Below are positions 1 to 8,735 of a stretch of DNA of 44,683 nucleotides, in pieces. Source of the DNA: Cyanobacteria bacterium REEB67 (GTDB lineage: Bacteria > Cyanobacteriota > Vampirovibrionia > Obscuribacterales > Obscuribacteraceae); the NCBI GenBank assembly GCA_018971775.1, contig JAGXAB010000054.1, positions 1 to 44,683 of the forward strand, written 5' to 3'. The position numbers were made by a program, and so were the translations under genes. Positions within the stretch are counted from its first letter, which is position 1, and every line of letters starts with the position of its first letter. The notes beneath the pieces are model-generated. The model was not told where the DNA came from. It saw only the letters and a list, made by a program, of their open reading frames with translations, and searched no databases.

Positions 1-112
1 TCTTTTTTTTGTTGAATCATTTTGATGCTTCGAAACACTCATGATCCAATGTTTAATGGAGGTTCTCAACCTTTAGTATCGTATTTGATACCAGTCTTAA
101 AATATCAGGCGC

Positions 113-565
113 TTAACATTTCGCCAGGCTTGGAAACGCCCACCAATTCGACGTTTTACCCGACCGTCTAATTATGGGACACGCTCCTAGGCTGCGGCAG
201 GATTCCACCAGCCAGTGATGATTTTTGTCCTGGCTCAAGTAAAAATAGTAGTCGGTCGTGTGTTTGTTTTTGTCCAGCCACTGCACGCGAGCGACGACGT
301 GGTCGCTGTCGATCGGCAGTAGCTTGTCAGGGATCGGGGTGAATTTGCCAAGGCTGGCCGTTTGCCAGCTCTTTGCTTCCCCCGTAACGAGAGCGAGTCC
401 TTCAGGCTTTAAGAGCTTACCTTCGTCATTAAGTTTGAGGAGTCTCGCCAGGGCGGCGCGGGCTTCTTCTGTGGGCGTTGTGCTCTGACCGATGCTGGGC
501 ACGACGCTGCAAAAAACGGTTGTAAACAGGAGCAGTCCAACGGCTATTTTTTTGATTTTTAACAC
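113..565 (-). CDS. Small exported protein of unknown function
   Basis: The product is about 150 residues and I do not recognise its family. The N-terminus is a clear signal peptide: two lysine pairs followed by a hydrophobic stretch (AVGLLLFTTVFCSVVPS), so the mature part should be periplasmic or extracellular. I chose the GTG at 565 because AAGGAG lies five bases before it; a TTG seven codons upstream keeps the frame open but would put that ribosome site inside the gene. The mature protein has a helical Ala/Leu-rich first third, then a mixed region rich in Trp, Tyr and Lys, and ends with Cys; three cysteines near the C-terminus (SCRSLGAC and the last residue) could form a disulfide. It is divergent from the WG-repeat gene, with 88 bases between the two starts. 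Confidence 0.7.
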   Translation of the reverse strand: MLKIKKIAVGLLLFTTVFCSVVPSIGQSTTPTEEARAALARLLKLNDEGKLLKPEGLALVTGEAKSWQTASLGKFTPIPDKLLPIDSDHVVARVQWLDKNKHTTDYYFYLSQDKNHHWLVESCRSLGACPIIRRSGKTSNWWAFPSLAKC

Positions 566-653
566 GGGGACTCCTTGCTGTGACAAACATGGCTCTGACT
601 ATAGGGTAAACGGTTATAGTTATGGCTGAGTTTGATCTAAACGAGGGACGGAG

Positions 654-2042
654 ATGCCGGTGCTGCCAAAGGGCTCAAAATTTTCCAAAGCGAATCTAAG
701 ACTTGCCATGGGATTTTCTCTGGCCTTGTCGTCAGTCTTATCTCTCCTGTCGCCATTGCCGGCCCTTAGTGATCCGTATCAGGTCGAAGGTATCAGCGAA
801 GAAGAGTTGCTCAAAAATATTGACCTGCACCACAAACCTGATAGCAGCTCACATCTTTTTTTGTGGTGGATCGATCACGACGGCAAGAAGGTCAAACGTC
901 TCAATTTCGAAGCTGTCGATGTTTTGCAGGGTGGTGTCGCCGCTGCCGTCAAAGGACCTCTCTACAGCAGTGTGCTTATCGATATTTCGGGCGATCGCAT
1001 TGGCAAGGAAGAATATGTCGCTCTCGGGACCTATTCGGAAGGTTTGATACCGGCTGAAACTCAGTTTAACTGGGGCTTTATTGATCGTAGCGGTGAATAT
1101 GTTATCCGTCCACAATTCAATTCGGTCGATGACTTCAGTGAAGGTCTCGCCCCGGCCTGCAAGGATAAGTTGTTTGGTTTTATAGATCGCCTCGGCAATT
1201 TTGCTATACAGCCCAAGTTTCAAAAGGCGGCCAGCTTTCATGAAAACCTCGCGGCGGCGAAGTTGCGCGATAAGTGGGGATACATCGATAAAGACGGCAC
1301 TTTCATTATTCAGCCGCAATTCGATCAAGCCGGTAAATTTTCCGATGAAAGAGCCGTTGTGCAAGTAGGCACCAAATGGGGTGTCATCGATCAAAACGGT
1401 AAATTTTGTGCCGAGCCGAAGTATCTAGACGCCGGTTATTTCCGAGAAGGTGTCTGTCCCGTCAAGGACGGGGAGAAGTGGGGCTTCATCGATCGCCAGG
1501 GTGCCATGGTCATACCGGCCACCCTCGACCGTGCCTTTCCCTTTCACGAAGGAAACGCCGCTGTGCGCTCCGGCAATAAATTTGGTTATATCGATCACGA
1601 TAGTAAATTTGAGATTGCTCCCAGCTTTGATCTTGCCCTTCCTTACGCTGAAGGCGTCGCCGTAGTCGGTGAAGTAAACTGGAATCACCCGTCGACCAGA
1701 ATGTTTTTGATGTCCCGTCATCTAGAAACCATGAAGTGGCGTAAAGACGATAGTGCTAAATCGCTGACCGGATTTTATATCCCGCAAAATCAGGACGATG
1801 CGGTCAAAGAGCTGCTGGCGACTTTGCCGAAAGCCGCCATCGCCGATATGGAGATAATTGATCAAGAGGAAATGTCTTCCTATCAATACGCTCTCGGATT
1901 GCAAATGCGCAATAACTGGGGTCTCTGGAAGGGGTCACGTCTTTGCAAATATTATGGTGCAAAAAAAATCAAACAGCCGGAAGAAATGACCGGACTGATT
2001 TTGGACGCACTCTGGCACAGTTTGCATGACCATAAACATTAA
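654..2042 (+). CDS. Exported WG-repeat protein with DUF6794-like C-terminus
   Basis: The product has 462 residues. Residues 1-39 form a signal peptide ending near PALSDP. Residues 70 to about 350 hold seven repeats of about 34 residues with the WG-repeat core (W/F-G-x-I-D-x-x-G ... I-x-P-x-F); the first copy (LWWIDHDGKK) and the sixth and seventh are degenerate. WG repeats are known as extracytoplasmic beta-type repeats in many bacteria, with no settled molecular function. The last 90 residues contain NNWGLWKGSRL followed by a hydrophobic helix, which resembles the small DUF6794 domain; this match is from memory. The start ATG is preceded by GAGGGA at five bases. The stop codon overlaps the start of the acetyltransferase gene by 17 bases, so the two are probably translationally coupled although the partner has no signal peptide. 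Confidence 0.85.
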   Translation: MPVLPKGSKFSKANLRLAMGFSLALSSVLSLLSPLPALSDPYQVEGISEEELLKNIDLHHKPDSSSHLFLWWIDHDGKKVKRLNFEAVDVLQGGVAAAVKGPLYSSVLIDISGDRIGKEEYVALGTYSEGLIPAETQFNWGFIDRSGEYVIRPQFNSVDDFSEGLAPACKDKLFGFIDRLGNFAIQPKFQKAASFHENLAAAKLRDKWGYIDKDGTFIIQPQFDQAGKFSDERAVVQVGTKWGVIDQNGKFCAEPKYLDAGYFREGVCPVKDGEKWGFIDRQGAMVIPATLDRAFPFHEGNAAVRSGNKFGYIDHDSKFEIAPSFDLALPYAEGVAVVGEVNWNHPSTRMFLMSRHLETMKWRKDDSAKSLTGFYIPQNQDDAVKELLATLPKAAIADMEIIDQEEMSSYQYALGLQMRNNWGLWKGSRLCKYYGAKKIKQPEEMTGLILDALWHSLHDHKH

Positions 2043-2967
2043 GGCGCTTTCTCAAGATGATTTACTTGCTGCTACGCGGGTCTGCAAGATAGCGTTTAGT
2101 GCCCAGCTTGGTATCAGCAACCCGGATTTGTTCAACGCCGGAGCCAGTCTTGGAGCACGTCTCGCTCTCGAGCCAAACGGTAATTATGGTGCTTTTGACG
2201 AAGAGCAATTAGTCGGTTCCATCTTTAGCGCCAACTGGGGTAGCGTCGGTTATTTTGGTCCGCTCACGGTTTTACCGGAATACTGGGGACAGGGTATTGC
2301 CCAAAAGTTGCTCGAGCCGGTGATGGGCAATTTCGCAGCCGGCGGCACTACCTGTCAGGGACTTTTTACTTTTTCCAACAGTCCCAAGCACATCGCGCTC
2401 TATCAAAAGTTTGGTTTTTATCCACGGTTTTTGACGGCGATCATGTCAAAATCGGTGACATCTGCTATCGCTTCAAATAATGACGTGGTCACTTATTCCT
2501 CCCTCGGTCCGCAGCGCCAAATTGAATGCCTGGAAGGACTTAGCGCTATTTGCGATGATCTTTACGTCGGGCTGGATTTGAGCAAAGAAGTCTTGACCCT
2601 GGAAAGCTTGCGTTGCGGCGAGACCGTCTTGCTGCTGGAAGGTGAGTCACCGGTTGGTTTTGCCGTCTGTCATTTCGGGCCTGGCTCGGAAGCGGAAAAT
2701 GGCGGTTGCTACCTGAAATTTGCCGCGGTTAAGCGTGGAGACGATGCCGCCAGGCATTTTCGAGAACTAATCCAGCGTGTTGACCATCTGATTGGGACCG
2801 TAAACGTTTCCAAAATCGTCGCCGGTATAAATCTGGCCCGGCAGGGAGCGTATGAAAGCCTTCTTGCCCTGCACTTCCGTCCATTTACATATGGCGTTTT
2901 AATGCAGCGACCGAATGTGGCTGCTTACGACCGCCCTGATTGTTTTGTCATCGACGACTGGCGATAG
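2026..2967 (+). CDS. GNAT-family N-acetyltransferase
   Basis: The 313-residue product carries an acetyl-CoA binding motif of the GNAT fold at residues 77-97: VLPEYWGQGIAQKLL, with the Q-x-x-Q/R-G-x-A pyrophosphate loop represented by GQGIA. It is followed by the usual FSNSPKHIALYQKFGF, where the Tyr and the KFGF turn fit motif B. Residues 150-313 are longer than a single GNAT domain and contain beta-rich stretches (ETVLLLEGESPVGFAVCHF, GGCYLKFAAV), so this may be a tandem-GNAT protein with a degenerate second domain. The substrate cannot be read from sequence. No signal peptide is seen, so it should be cytoplasmic. It overlaps the WG-repeat gene by 17 bases. Confidence 0.85.
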   Translation: MTINIKALSQDDLLAATRVCKIAFSAQLGISNPDLFNAGASLGARLALEPNGNYGAFDEEQLVGSIFSANWGSVGYFGPLTVLPEYWGQGIAQKLLEPVMGNFAAGGTTCQGLFTFSNSPKHIALYQKFGFYPRFLTAIMSKSVTSAIASNNDVVTYSSLGPQRQIECLEGLSAICDDLYVGLDLSKEVLTLESLRCGETVLLLEGESPVGFAVCHFGPGSEAENGGCYLKFAAVKRGDDAARHFRELIQRVDHLIGTVNVSKIVAGINLARQGAYESLLALHFRPFTYGVLMQRPNVAAYDRPDCFVIDDWR

Positions 2968-3027
2968 ATTTGGCGGATGATAAGCTGGTGATGTAGCGCC
3001 CAGATACGACCAGACCAGAGTTTTGCT

Positions 3028-6000
3028 TTGGAATTATTCGACCCCGCAGCAGCAAGGTTGATCGAGCGCGCCTCCGATGAGGCGCGGAGCTACGGACATG
3101 CCTATATTGGCATCGAGCATCTGCTTCTGGCGCTGGCAGCCGAAAGCTCCAGTGAGGAAGCTGACGCCCTCGCCGCGATGAACCTGACCTACTTGCATAT
3201 TTCCAGTCAGGTCGAAAAAATGTTCGGGCGCGGTGAAAAACATGATTTGCCCCTGCGCCAGAATCCCGAATTGAAAGAGGTGCTAAAGTCGGCGGAGCGA
3301 CTGGCCTCTTCGGAGCGGACGGAGACTGCCGTTGCTGCTGAGCTTATTCTCGTTGGTCCCCAGCACATCTACAAAGCCATATGCATCGAAGATTTTGGTT
3401 TGCGCAAGCGGATTTTGCGTGCCCTGACGATCGAAGGGACTGAGCAAAGCAATGGTGTGAATACCCTGCTTGCTTTGTTTGGCGATCAATCTCTTGAAAC
3501 TATTTTACCGTTGAGTACTTTGGCCGCGGCGCAGTTTTTGCCGTTACTTCGTCATGTCGAACAGCTTGCTCTTGATGAAAAGCTCCATCCTGCTGTTGTT
3601 TATTGGAGTACGGGCGATGTATTGAAACTTCTTCCGGAAGGGAGATGTTACGGACGTCTTGTGGCCAATTCTCGAGTTGTTTCTGTGTGTTCCGGCCTTG
3701 AGCAACGGGCGCCGGATGAATTCATTTTTTTGATCGAAAGCACCAGACTATGCGTAGTTATCTACGGCCAGCAGTCAGAGACTGAAGCCAAATCTACGCA
3801 ATACCGCTGTTTTGGCTCGACCGATCCAGCCACCGTGCGCGAATTTTTGCTGTGTCTGTTGCCGCGTCTGAAATCGACAGACGTCAAAAAAGCGCAATTG
3901 CTTGAAGAATATATCGTCAAAAGCGAAGCCAGGTCCAGCGAACCTGGACTCTGTGAATTGGTTCGCGCCGCCTGGCCGCTGGCCTCTTCTTCTTCTTCTT
4001 CTTCTTCTTCTTCTGGGCCAAGGTCCTTTGCCTGGCAAAAAACGGATGCCCAAAATTTTGTTCGACAAAATGGCGTCGCCGAAGAAAATAGTAAGAAATT
4101 AGAGCTGCGCTCGATTAATGATGAAATCCCAATGGCCTCCGGTGATTTCACCGAAGCTGCAAATTTTGCTTTGCTTTTCGCTCGGCTGGAGGCGGCGGCT
4201 TTTGACTTACCGGGTGGCAAAATAGATCCTCGCTGTTTAATGGTCGGTCTGTTGATGGAGCAAGTTGGCGTCGCAGGCAAGATTTTACGTCAACACGGTG
4301 TTACGCTGCGAGCTTTGCGTATCAGCAGCGGAGTACCTCCGAAAACTCAGATCTTGCCGGCCGATCTCGAATGTCTTATTTTTGATGGACCTTCACGACG
4401 CATTCTTTCTCAGGCCCGCAAGACAAGTCGCATGCAGGGTCACAGGCAAGTCCATTCGATACACCTCCTGTGGGCGATTTTGACAGCTGGTAAAACTATT
4501 GCTCGCGAGCTTCTGGCATTCTTGGTGGGCGATCTTGCCGAAGTGCAGGCTGAAGTGAAAGCTTATATGCCGACGCTACGCAATGAAGGTTATTCACTAC
4601 AGTTGGAGTTGAATGCGCAGATGTTCAATACGCTGATGCCGGGTAAAGGCATTATTAGCGACGTTGAGCTAACCCAGGTCATTCCTGCAAATGTTGACGG
4701 CAGTGATTTCAGCGATGGACGTATGTCTTCTTCTTCTTCTTCTTCTTCTTCCACTACTGATAGCTCCCCCTCATCTTCAAGCTTGCAAGAAGTTGAGGGT
4801 ATCCCGCTGGCTACAGCAGGCAAAGTCTTTCTCTGCCGCCTGCAAGAAGAAGCTGCACGTTTTGCAGTACGCAAAATAAGTCCAGCTCTCATGCTATACA
4901 CAATCGCTGATCCACTGTTTGCACCCATGTGCGCTCGTTTCCTGCAATGCGGCTTCAGGCCGGCTGACATAGCCGATTACTTGCGCAAGGCGGGTCTAAA
5001 CGCCGTAACTAATGTCGATTCGACTACTGTGAATGAAAGTGTTCGCGAACTCGATGCGGAATCGACTTCCATTTTAAACACTAGCGCCGCTCTTGCTGGA
5101 GCATTGGGTGCGAGCGAAATTGCCCCGGAGCATATTGTTCTTTCTCTCATCGACTGGCACCGCCGCCATTTATCGGTTAAATTGTTTCCTCCATACATGG
5201 TTGTCGATGCACTGGAAGTTTTGATTTATTGTCCGCCTTCGATTTCGCTCGGCGAAAACGGTCTGAAATTAGCTCCCGAGCTTCTTTATTATTTCCGCAA
5301 ATTAGACCCGGCCGGCAAGGCTTCACTCGCCGCAGCTGCTGGGCAGGCTCTTCTATCGGGACGTAGTTTCGTCGACCTCGAATATCTCTTTCTTGCTCTG
5401 GCTGGTTCTCCCAAGCTTGATTTTATAAGTTTGATGGAAAGTTATTGGACTTCGAAAGCTCGCGCCGATTCTCTGACCGACGCAATCAAAAAGGCTATTG
5501 ACTGTTATACGAGTGCAGCTCCGACACCGCTTCCTTCTCAAACAGCGATAAACGGCTCGGTGCGTATATTGGATCTGCTGGCAGAGTTGGCAAAAAAAAT
5601 GGCTCAGCAAGGCACCAATGATGAGCCCATACCTGCCGAGCAACTTATTGTCGCTATTCTTTCCGAGCGTCGGGGACTGGTGCATCTAGTCCTTCAGGAG
5701 CTGGGCCTGACTAGCTGGAAGCTTAGTGTGGAATTGATCTCTCAAATGTCAGCGAATCCAGTCTACCGTGCCTTTTATAAGCGCGACCTCCCAGCTGAAA
5801 TCCGAGATTCAAAACCTAACACTTTTGATCTTGCGTCAATTCCGGGGAGCGCAGCAGCGCAGGCACACTCATTGTCCCCCTCTCCACCCCCGCCTCTACC
5901 GTCCGCAATCGACATGTCGATTTTTTCTCCGGATGCCTTGCTCACACTTGGTGTGGCCACCTCTTTCTCGGATGGCGGGGGTGTCCTTCCTGTTCATATA

Positions 6001-6360
6001 CTGGAGGCACTTTTCCATTCCGCCGATTTTGCGGCGCTGTTACTTGATTCTGATGGCCGTAAAAGGCTGCAAAAGTCTGCCGAAAAATATCAGCGTCAGG
6101 ATGCGGCGCCTTCTTTGTCGAAAGCCAGTGAGCCATCGATAGGGTTTTTGCCGGCCAGCCGTGATTTGTTGATGGCTGCCTACAAAGTACGACAGTGCTT
6201 GAGCCCGGCCCAAAAGACACTGACGTCCGCCCATATTTTTTTAGCCCTTCTCGAAAACCCCGACGAGGCCTGTCTGCAGCTTTTTGCCCGATTTCGCCTC
6301 GAGCTGGCGGCGGCTAAAATTAGTGCACTTGGGTATATAAATAGAACAAGTCCGGATTGA
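3028..6360 (+). CDS. Giant Clp N-domain repeat protein without AAA+ ATPase
   Basis: The product has 1110 residues. Residues 1-135 are a convincing ClpA/ClpB/ClpC N-terminal (Clp R) double repeat, with HAYIGIEHLLLALAAE and later a second half with LVGPQHIYKAI. Related half-repeats, recognisable by the x-x-x-HLLLAL-type core, recur near residues 370-430 and 445-515, 590-650 and 665-730, 745-815 and 830-900, 960-1015 and 1040-1105, giving about five double domains. No Walker A, Walker B or arginine-finger region of a Clp ATPase is present. Residues 150-285 form a different, mixed alpha/beta insert I do not recognise. Ser tracts of 10 and 9 residues (320-329, 567-575) and a Pro-rich linker near 945-955 separate the units. 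The start is a TTG; no ATG precedes the domain. ClpN domains bind adaptors and substrates, so a scaffold or substrate-capture role is an inference. Confidence 0.85.
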   Translation: MELFDPAAARLIERASDEARSYGHAYIGIEHLLLALAAESSSEEADALAAMNLTYLHISSQVEKMFGRGEKHDLPLRQNPELKEVLKSAERLASSERTETAVAAELILVGPQHIYKAICIEDFGLRKRILRALTIEGTEQSNGVNTLLALFGDQSLETILPLSTLAAAQFLPLLRHVEQLALDEKLHPAVVYWSTGDVLKLLPEGRCYGRLVANSRVVSVCSGLEQRAPDEFIFLIESTRLCVVIYGQQSETEAKSTQYRCFGSTDPATVREFLLCLLPRLKSTDVKKAQLLEEYIVKSEARSSEPGLCELVRAAWPLASSSSSSSSSSGPRSFAWQKTDAQNFVRQNGVAEENSKKLELRSINDEIPMASGDFTEAANFALLFARLEAAAFDLPGGKIDPRCLMVGLLMEQVGVAGKILRQHGVTLRALRISSGVPPKTQILPADLECLIFDGPSRRILSQARKTSRMQGHRQVHSIHLLWAILTAGKTIARELLAFLVGDLAEVQAEVKAYMPTLRNEGYSLQLELNAQMFNTLMPGKGIISDVELTQVIPANVDGSDFSDGRMSSSSSSSSSTTDSSPSSSSLQEVEGIPLATAGKVFLCRLQEEAARFAVRKISPALMLYTIADPLFAPMCARFLQCGFRPADIADYLRKAGLNAVTNVDSTTVNESVRELDAESTSILNTSAALAGALGASEIAPEHIVLSLIDWHRRHLSVKLFPPYMVVDALEVLIYCPPSISLGENGLKLAPELLYYFRKLDPAGKASLAAAAGQALLSGRSFVDLEYLFLALAGSPKLDFISLMESYWTSKARADSLTDAIKKAIDCYTSAAPTPLPSQTAINGSVRILDLLAELAKKMAQQGTNDEPIPAEQLIVAILSERRGLVHLVLQELGLTSWKLSVELISQMSANPVYRAFYKRDLPAEIRDSKPNTFDLASIPGSAAAQAHSLSPSPPPPLPSAIDMSIFSPDALLTLGVATSFSDGGGVLPVHILEALFHSADFAALLLDSDGRKRLQKSAEKYQRQDAAPSLSKASEPSIGFLPASRDLLMAAYKVRQCLSPAQKTLTSAHIFLALLENPDEACLQLFARFRLELAAAKISALGYINRTSPD
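3985..4014 (+). repeat. (TCT)10 microsatellite in coding sequence
   Basis: Ten perfect in-frame TCT codons encode a ten-serine linker in the Clp N-domain repeat protein, between its alpha/beta insert and the second ClpN unit. Because the unit is a triplet, slippage would change linker length without breaking the frame. Confidence 0.97.
4726..4752 (+). repeat. (TCT)8-TCC microsatellite in coding sequence
   Basis: Eight TCT codons and one TCC encode a second serine tract in the same protein, again between two ClpN units; a further Ser-rich stretch (SSPSSSS) follows with mixed codons. The perfect codon repetition, rather than mixed serine codons, points to origin by replication slippage. Confidence 0.95.
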
Positions 6361-6452
6361 AGGCTCACACCTTCTTCACCTTGGCAACATATCGTTAGAG
6401 AGCCAGAAGGAAGTCGGTACTGTGGTTGGGCCGGCAGGCAGTTGGGGGAACG

Positions 6453-7817
6453 GTGAAAAAGGCATTTGGGTCTATAGACCACCGATTAATTATCAGCTCG
6501 ATTTTAGTAGCCAGTTTTGCACTCTGCGTTAGCGCCGGACCGATTGCGGTCGCCCCGGTCTGGGCCGCGGATGTTGCTTCGGCCAGCCTACCTGCCGCGC
6601 CGGCTGGTTCTTCCTCCGGAACGGCCGCCATCCCGGAAGAGGCCGGGACTATCGTAGATAATCAGCCGCTCACTGATCTCGACCGCTTTGCCCTTTTGGA
6701 AAAGCGTTTTTTTGGCCACGGTTATCCGAACGACACCATCGAAGACCGCCTCTTCCGGATGGAAAATCTGGTTTTCGGCAGCAAAACGAAAGCGCCGTTA
6801 CCGGACCGCATCAAAAAACTGGAAGCGACACTCGGTAGTGTCACTCCTACCGCCAATACCGGGGCGCTCAATCCTGGCGAAACTGCCTCGGTAGCGCCTT
6901 CCGCTACCGAGGCAGTTTCGCCAGCGCCGGTCACCGCTGTTAGAGCTAAGGATGCGCCAAAAACCTTCGATAGTCTTTACTCCCAGGCGATGGCCGATTT
7001 CGATGCCAGCCGCTTTCATGCTGCGTCGGAAGAATTGGAGGCAGCTATCCAGTTAAATCCGAACAGCGCAAAAGCATATTCTCTTCTCGCATCGACACTT
7101 CTCCGTTTGCAGGACCGAGACGGGGCCAAGGAGGCTATGAGGGCCTGCTTCCAGGTTGATCCTTTTGGACCGGATGGTCGCAACGCCAAGGCGATGCTGC
7201 TCAAAATGGTCAACGATGATACCGTCCGCGCCACCGCACCTCAGGACACTCCACAGGTTGTCGACCATACGATGCGCGCACTCAGCATGCAGGCTGCAGA
7301 CCTTTCCAATCGCTATCGCCAGGACGGTGACCGTTGGGCTACCTATCGCCGCTATCTGGGCGGTATCGAGGCGGAAAAAATTCAAAACGAGACCAATGAC
7401 TATATCAATGGCTTCAGGGGCTCCGGCGGCGGTTTTGGCAGCTATCGCAGTCGTTATGGCGGTTATGGTGGTGGTGGCTATGGCGGTATGACTGCTTACG
7501 ACCGCCAGGAAATTTCTGATATGGGCCGATTGAGATCCAACTATGTCCGGACCGACTCCATCGTACAGGGCAACAAGGCCCGTACCGAGGCTGCCCTGAA
7601 AGCATCCTATGCTCAGGAGTCTGCGGCTAATTTGAAAGATCAGCTGCTCAAGGGTAAGGTCCTTCCCGATGATGCTCAATTGAAAGCGCTTGGTACATCT
7701 TTGTATTGTCGTTATTTCGGAGATGAAACGCCCAGTATCGATGAACCTCCCGTACCCGATGATCCGATCCTTGAATTGCGCGCCAAAGCTCTCACTCTCA
7801 ATCCCGGGCACCACTAA
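6453..7817 (+). CDS. Exported TPR-type protein with Gly/Tyr-rich segment
   Basis: From the GTG at 6453 the product is 454 residues and starts with a classical signal peptide (MKKAFGSIDHRLIISSILV ... VWA-AD); a TTG at 6426 would add nine residues before it, so I prefer the GTG, which follows a GGGGGA stretch. Residues 60-120 hold LLEKRFFGHGYPNDTIEDRLFRME-type sequence, a small conserved motif (hairpin of R-L-x-x-x-E) that I have seen in exported proteins of this group but cannot name. Residues about 170-245 are two tetratricopeptide-like repeats (FHAASEELEAAIQLNPNSAK, then AYSLLASTLLRLQDRDGAKE). Residues about 315-345 are very rich in Gly, Tyr and Arg. The C-terminal third is helical. A role in envelope assembly is possible but not shown. 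The next gene also encodes an exported protein. Confidence 0.75.
   Translation: MKKAFGSIDHRLIISSILVASFALCVSAGPIAVAPVWAADVASASLPAAPAGSSSGTAAIPEEAGTIVDNQPLTDLDRFALLEKRFFGHGYPNDTIEDRLFRMENLVFGSKTKAPLPDRIKKLEATLGSVTPTANTGALNPGETASVAPSATEAVSPAPVTAVRAKDAPKTFDSLYSQAMADFDASRFHAASEELEAAIQLNPNSAKAYSLLASTLLRLQDRDGAKEAMRACFQVDPFGPDGRNAKAMLLKMVNDDTVRATAPQDTPQVVDHTMRALSMQAADLSNRYRQDGDRWATYRRYLGGIEAEKIQNETNDYINGFRGSGGGFGSYRSRYGGYGGGGYGGMTAYDRQEISDMGRLRSNYVRTDSIVQGNKARTEAALKASYAQESAANLKDQLLKGKVLPDDAQLKALGTSLYCRYFGDETPSIDEPPVPDDPILELRAKALTLNPGHH
6874..6924. repeat. Perfect 22-bp inverted repeat, 7-base loop, inside CDS
   Basis: Arms at 6874-6895 and 6903-6924 are exact reverse complements, 22 of 22, around a 7-base loop. 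The element lies inside the coding sequence of the exported TPR-type protein and encodes an Ala/Ser/Thr/Pro-rich linker on the coding strand. There is no T-run after it, so it is not an intrinsic terminator. Confidence 0.97.
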
Positions 7818-7883
7818 TTAGATTATGGGCTTCTTGGGCCCGATTGCTCGCTCGATTTTTTCAATTTCCTCTGGAGGTTCTCA

Positions 7884-8669
7884 ATGAAAACCGGTCGTGT
7901 CTTCAAGCCTGTTTTGCTTGCTGCTGTTTTACTGGCGAGTGCTTTTTATCCAGTCCAGGCGCGCTCGAAGGATAGTGACGAGACCTGCTGTCAACCCGGG
8001 CGTGTCGAATCCGCTAAGGCGATCATTGCTCAGGCCGAGACATTCAAGATGAAAGCTTCGCAGTTTCACACGGACAGTGCCAGCTTGATCCGCGACGCTG
8101 CGAAATTGCGTGGACAGGCTGCCAGTATCGATCCCAATGCTCGCAAAACCTATGAAGCTGACCTTGCCGCCTTCACCGAGCATGCCAACGCTTATCGCGC
8201 CCACCAGGCCGAAGTGGAGCGCACGATCGGTTTTTGCAAAGCGGCTCAGGCTGAGTATGAGCAGATGCTCGCTCAATTTACTCTGCACACCCAGATGTTT
8301 CACCAGCAAAACTTGCCCAATGTTAGACCGCCGCACGTCTGCCACCAGATGGGTATAAGCACTGCCGAATCGCAAAAACTGAATAACCAGATGCGTGTCG
8401 ATGCCGAACGAGTGGCAAACTCGGAAGTCGAGCTCGCCGACGCTGAAAACAAACTCAACGTTGCCGCCGCTCGCAATGCATCCGCTGATGCGCCCCTTGC
8501 CGCTCGCAGCAAAGTGCTCGACGCCGAGCGTCAGCTCACCGGCGAATTCGCCGCCCTTAAGACCGAGTATGACTTGCTCAGTAATGAGCATCAGGCGTTG
8601 ACTGCTTCCGGTACGCTTAAGGATAAGCCGGTGATATCCAAAGTTAGCGGTAAGGTCAAGACCAAGTAA
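7884..8669 (+). CDS. Exported helical coiled-coil protein, unknown function
   Basis: The 261-residue product has a signal peptide (MKTGRVFKPVLLAAVLLASAF ... VQA-RS). The mature part is almost entirely predicted helix by eye, with heptad-like Ala/Leu spacing at residues 45-125 and 160-250, as in periplasmic coiled-coil or adaptor proteins. Four cysteines are visible: a CC pair just after the signal peptide, one in GFCKAA and one in a His/Pro segment (PPHVCHQMG). No CxxCH heme site is present. The ATG is preceded by GGAGG at seven bases. It follows the exported TPR-type gene by 66 bases on the same strand, suggesting a shared transcript and location. I do not recognise the family. Confidence 0.75.
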   Translation: MKTGRVFKPVLLAAVLLASAFYPVQARSKDSDETCCQPGRVESAKAIIAQAETFKMKASQFHTDSASLIRDAAKLRGQAASIDPNARKTYEADLAAFTEHANAYRAHQAEVERTIGFCKAAQAEYEQMLAQFTLHTQMFHQQNLPNVRPPHVCHQMGISTAESQKLNNQMRVDAERVANSEVELADAENKLNVAAARNASADAPLAARSKVLDAERQLTGEFAALKTEYDLLSNEHQALTASGTLKDKPVISKVSGKVKTK

Positions 8670-8735
8670 CTGACCTCTGGGCGGTTGCCAAAGCGTGAGC
8701 AAACGACGACAATAAACAGGTAACCACAAGGTCTT

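Noticed and set aside
3985..4014. Poly-Glu, poly-Arg and poly-Leu frames over the TCT tract.
   Set aside because: They are the other reading frames of the serine-codon repeat in the ClpN-array gene.
7053..7814. Long open frame of 253 codons opposite the exported TPR-type gene.
   Set aside because: The plus-strand gene has a signal peptide and TPR pattern; the opposite translation is Ile/Thr-rich low complexity without domains.
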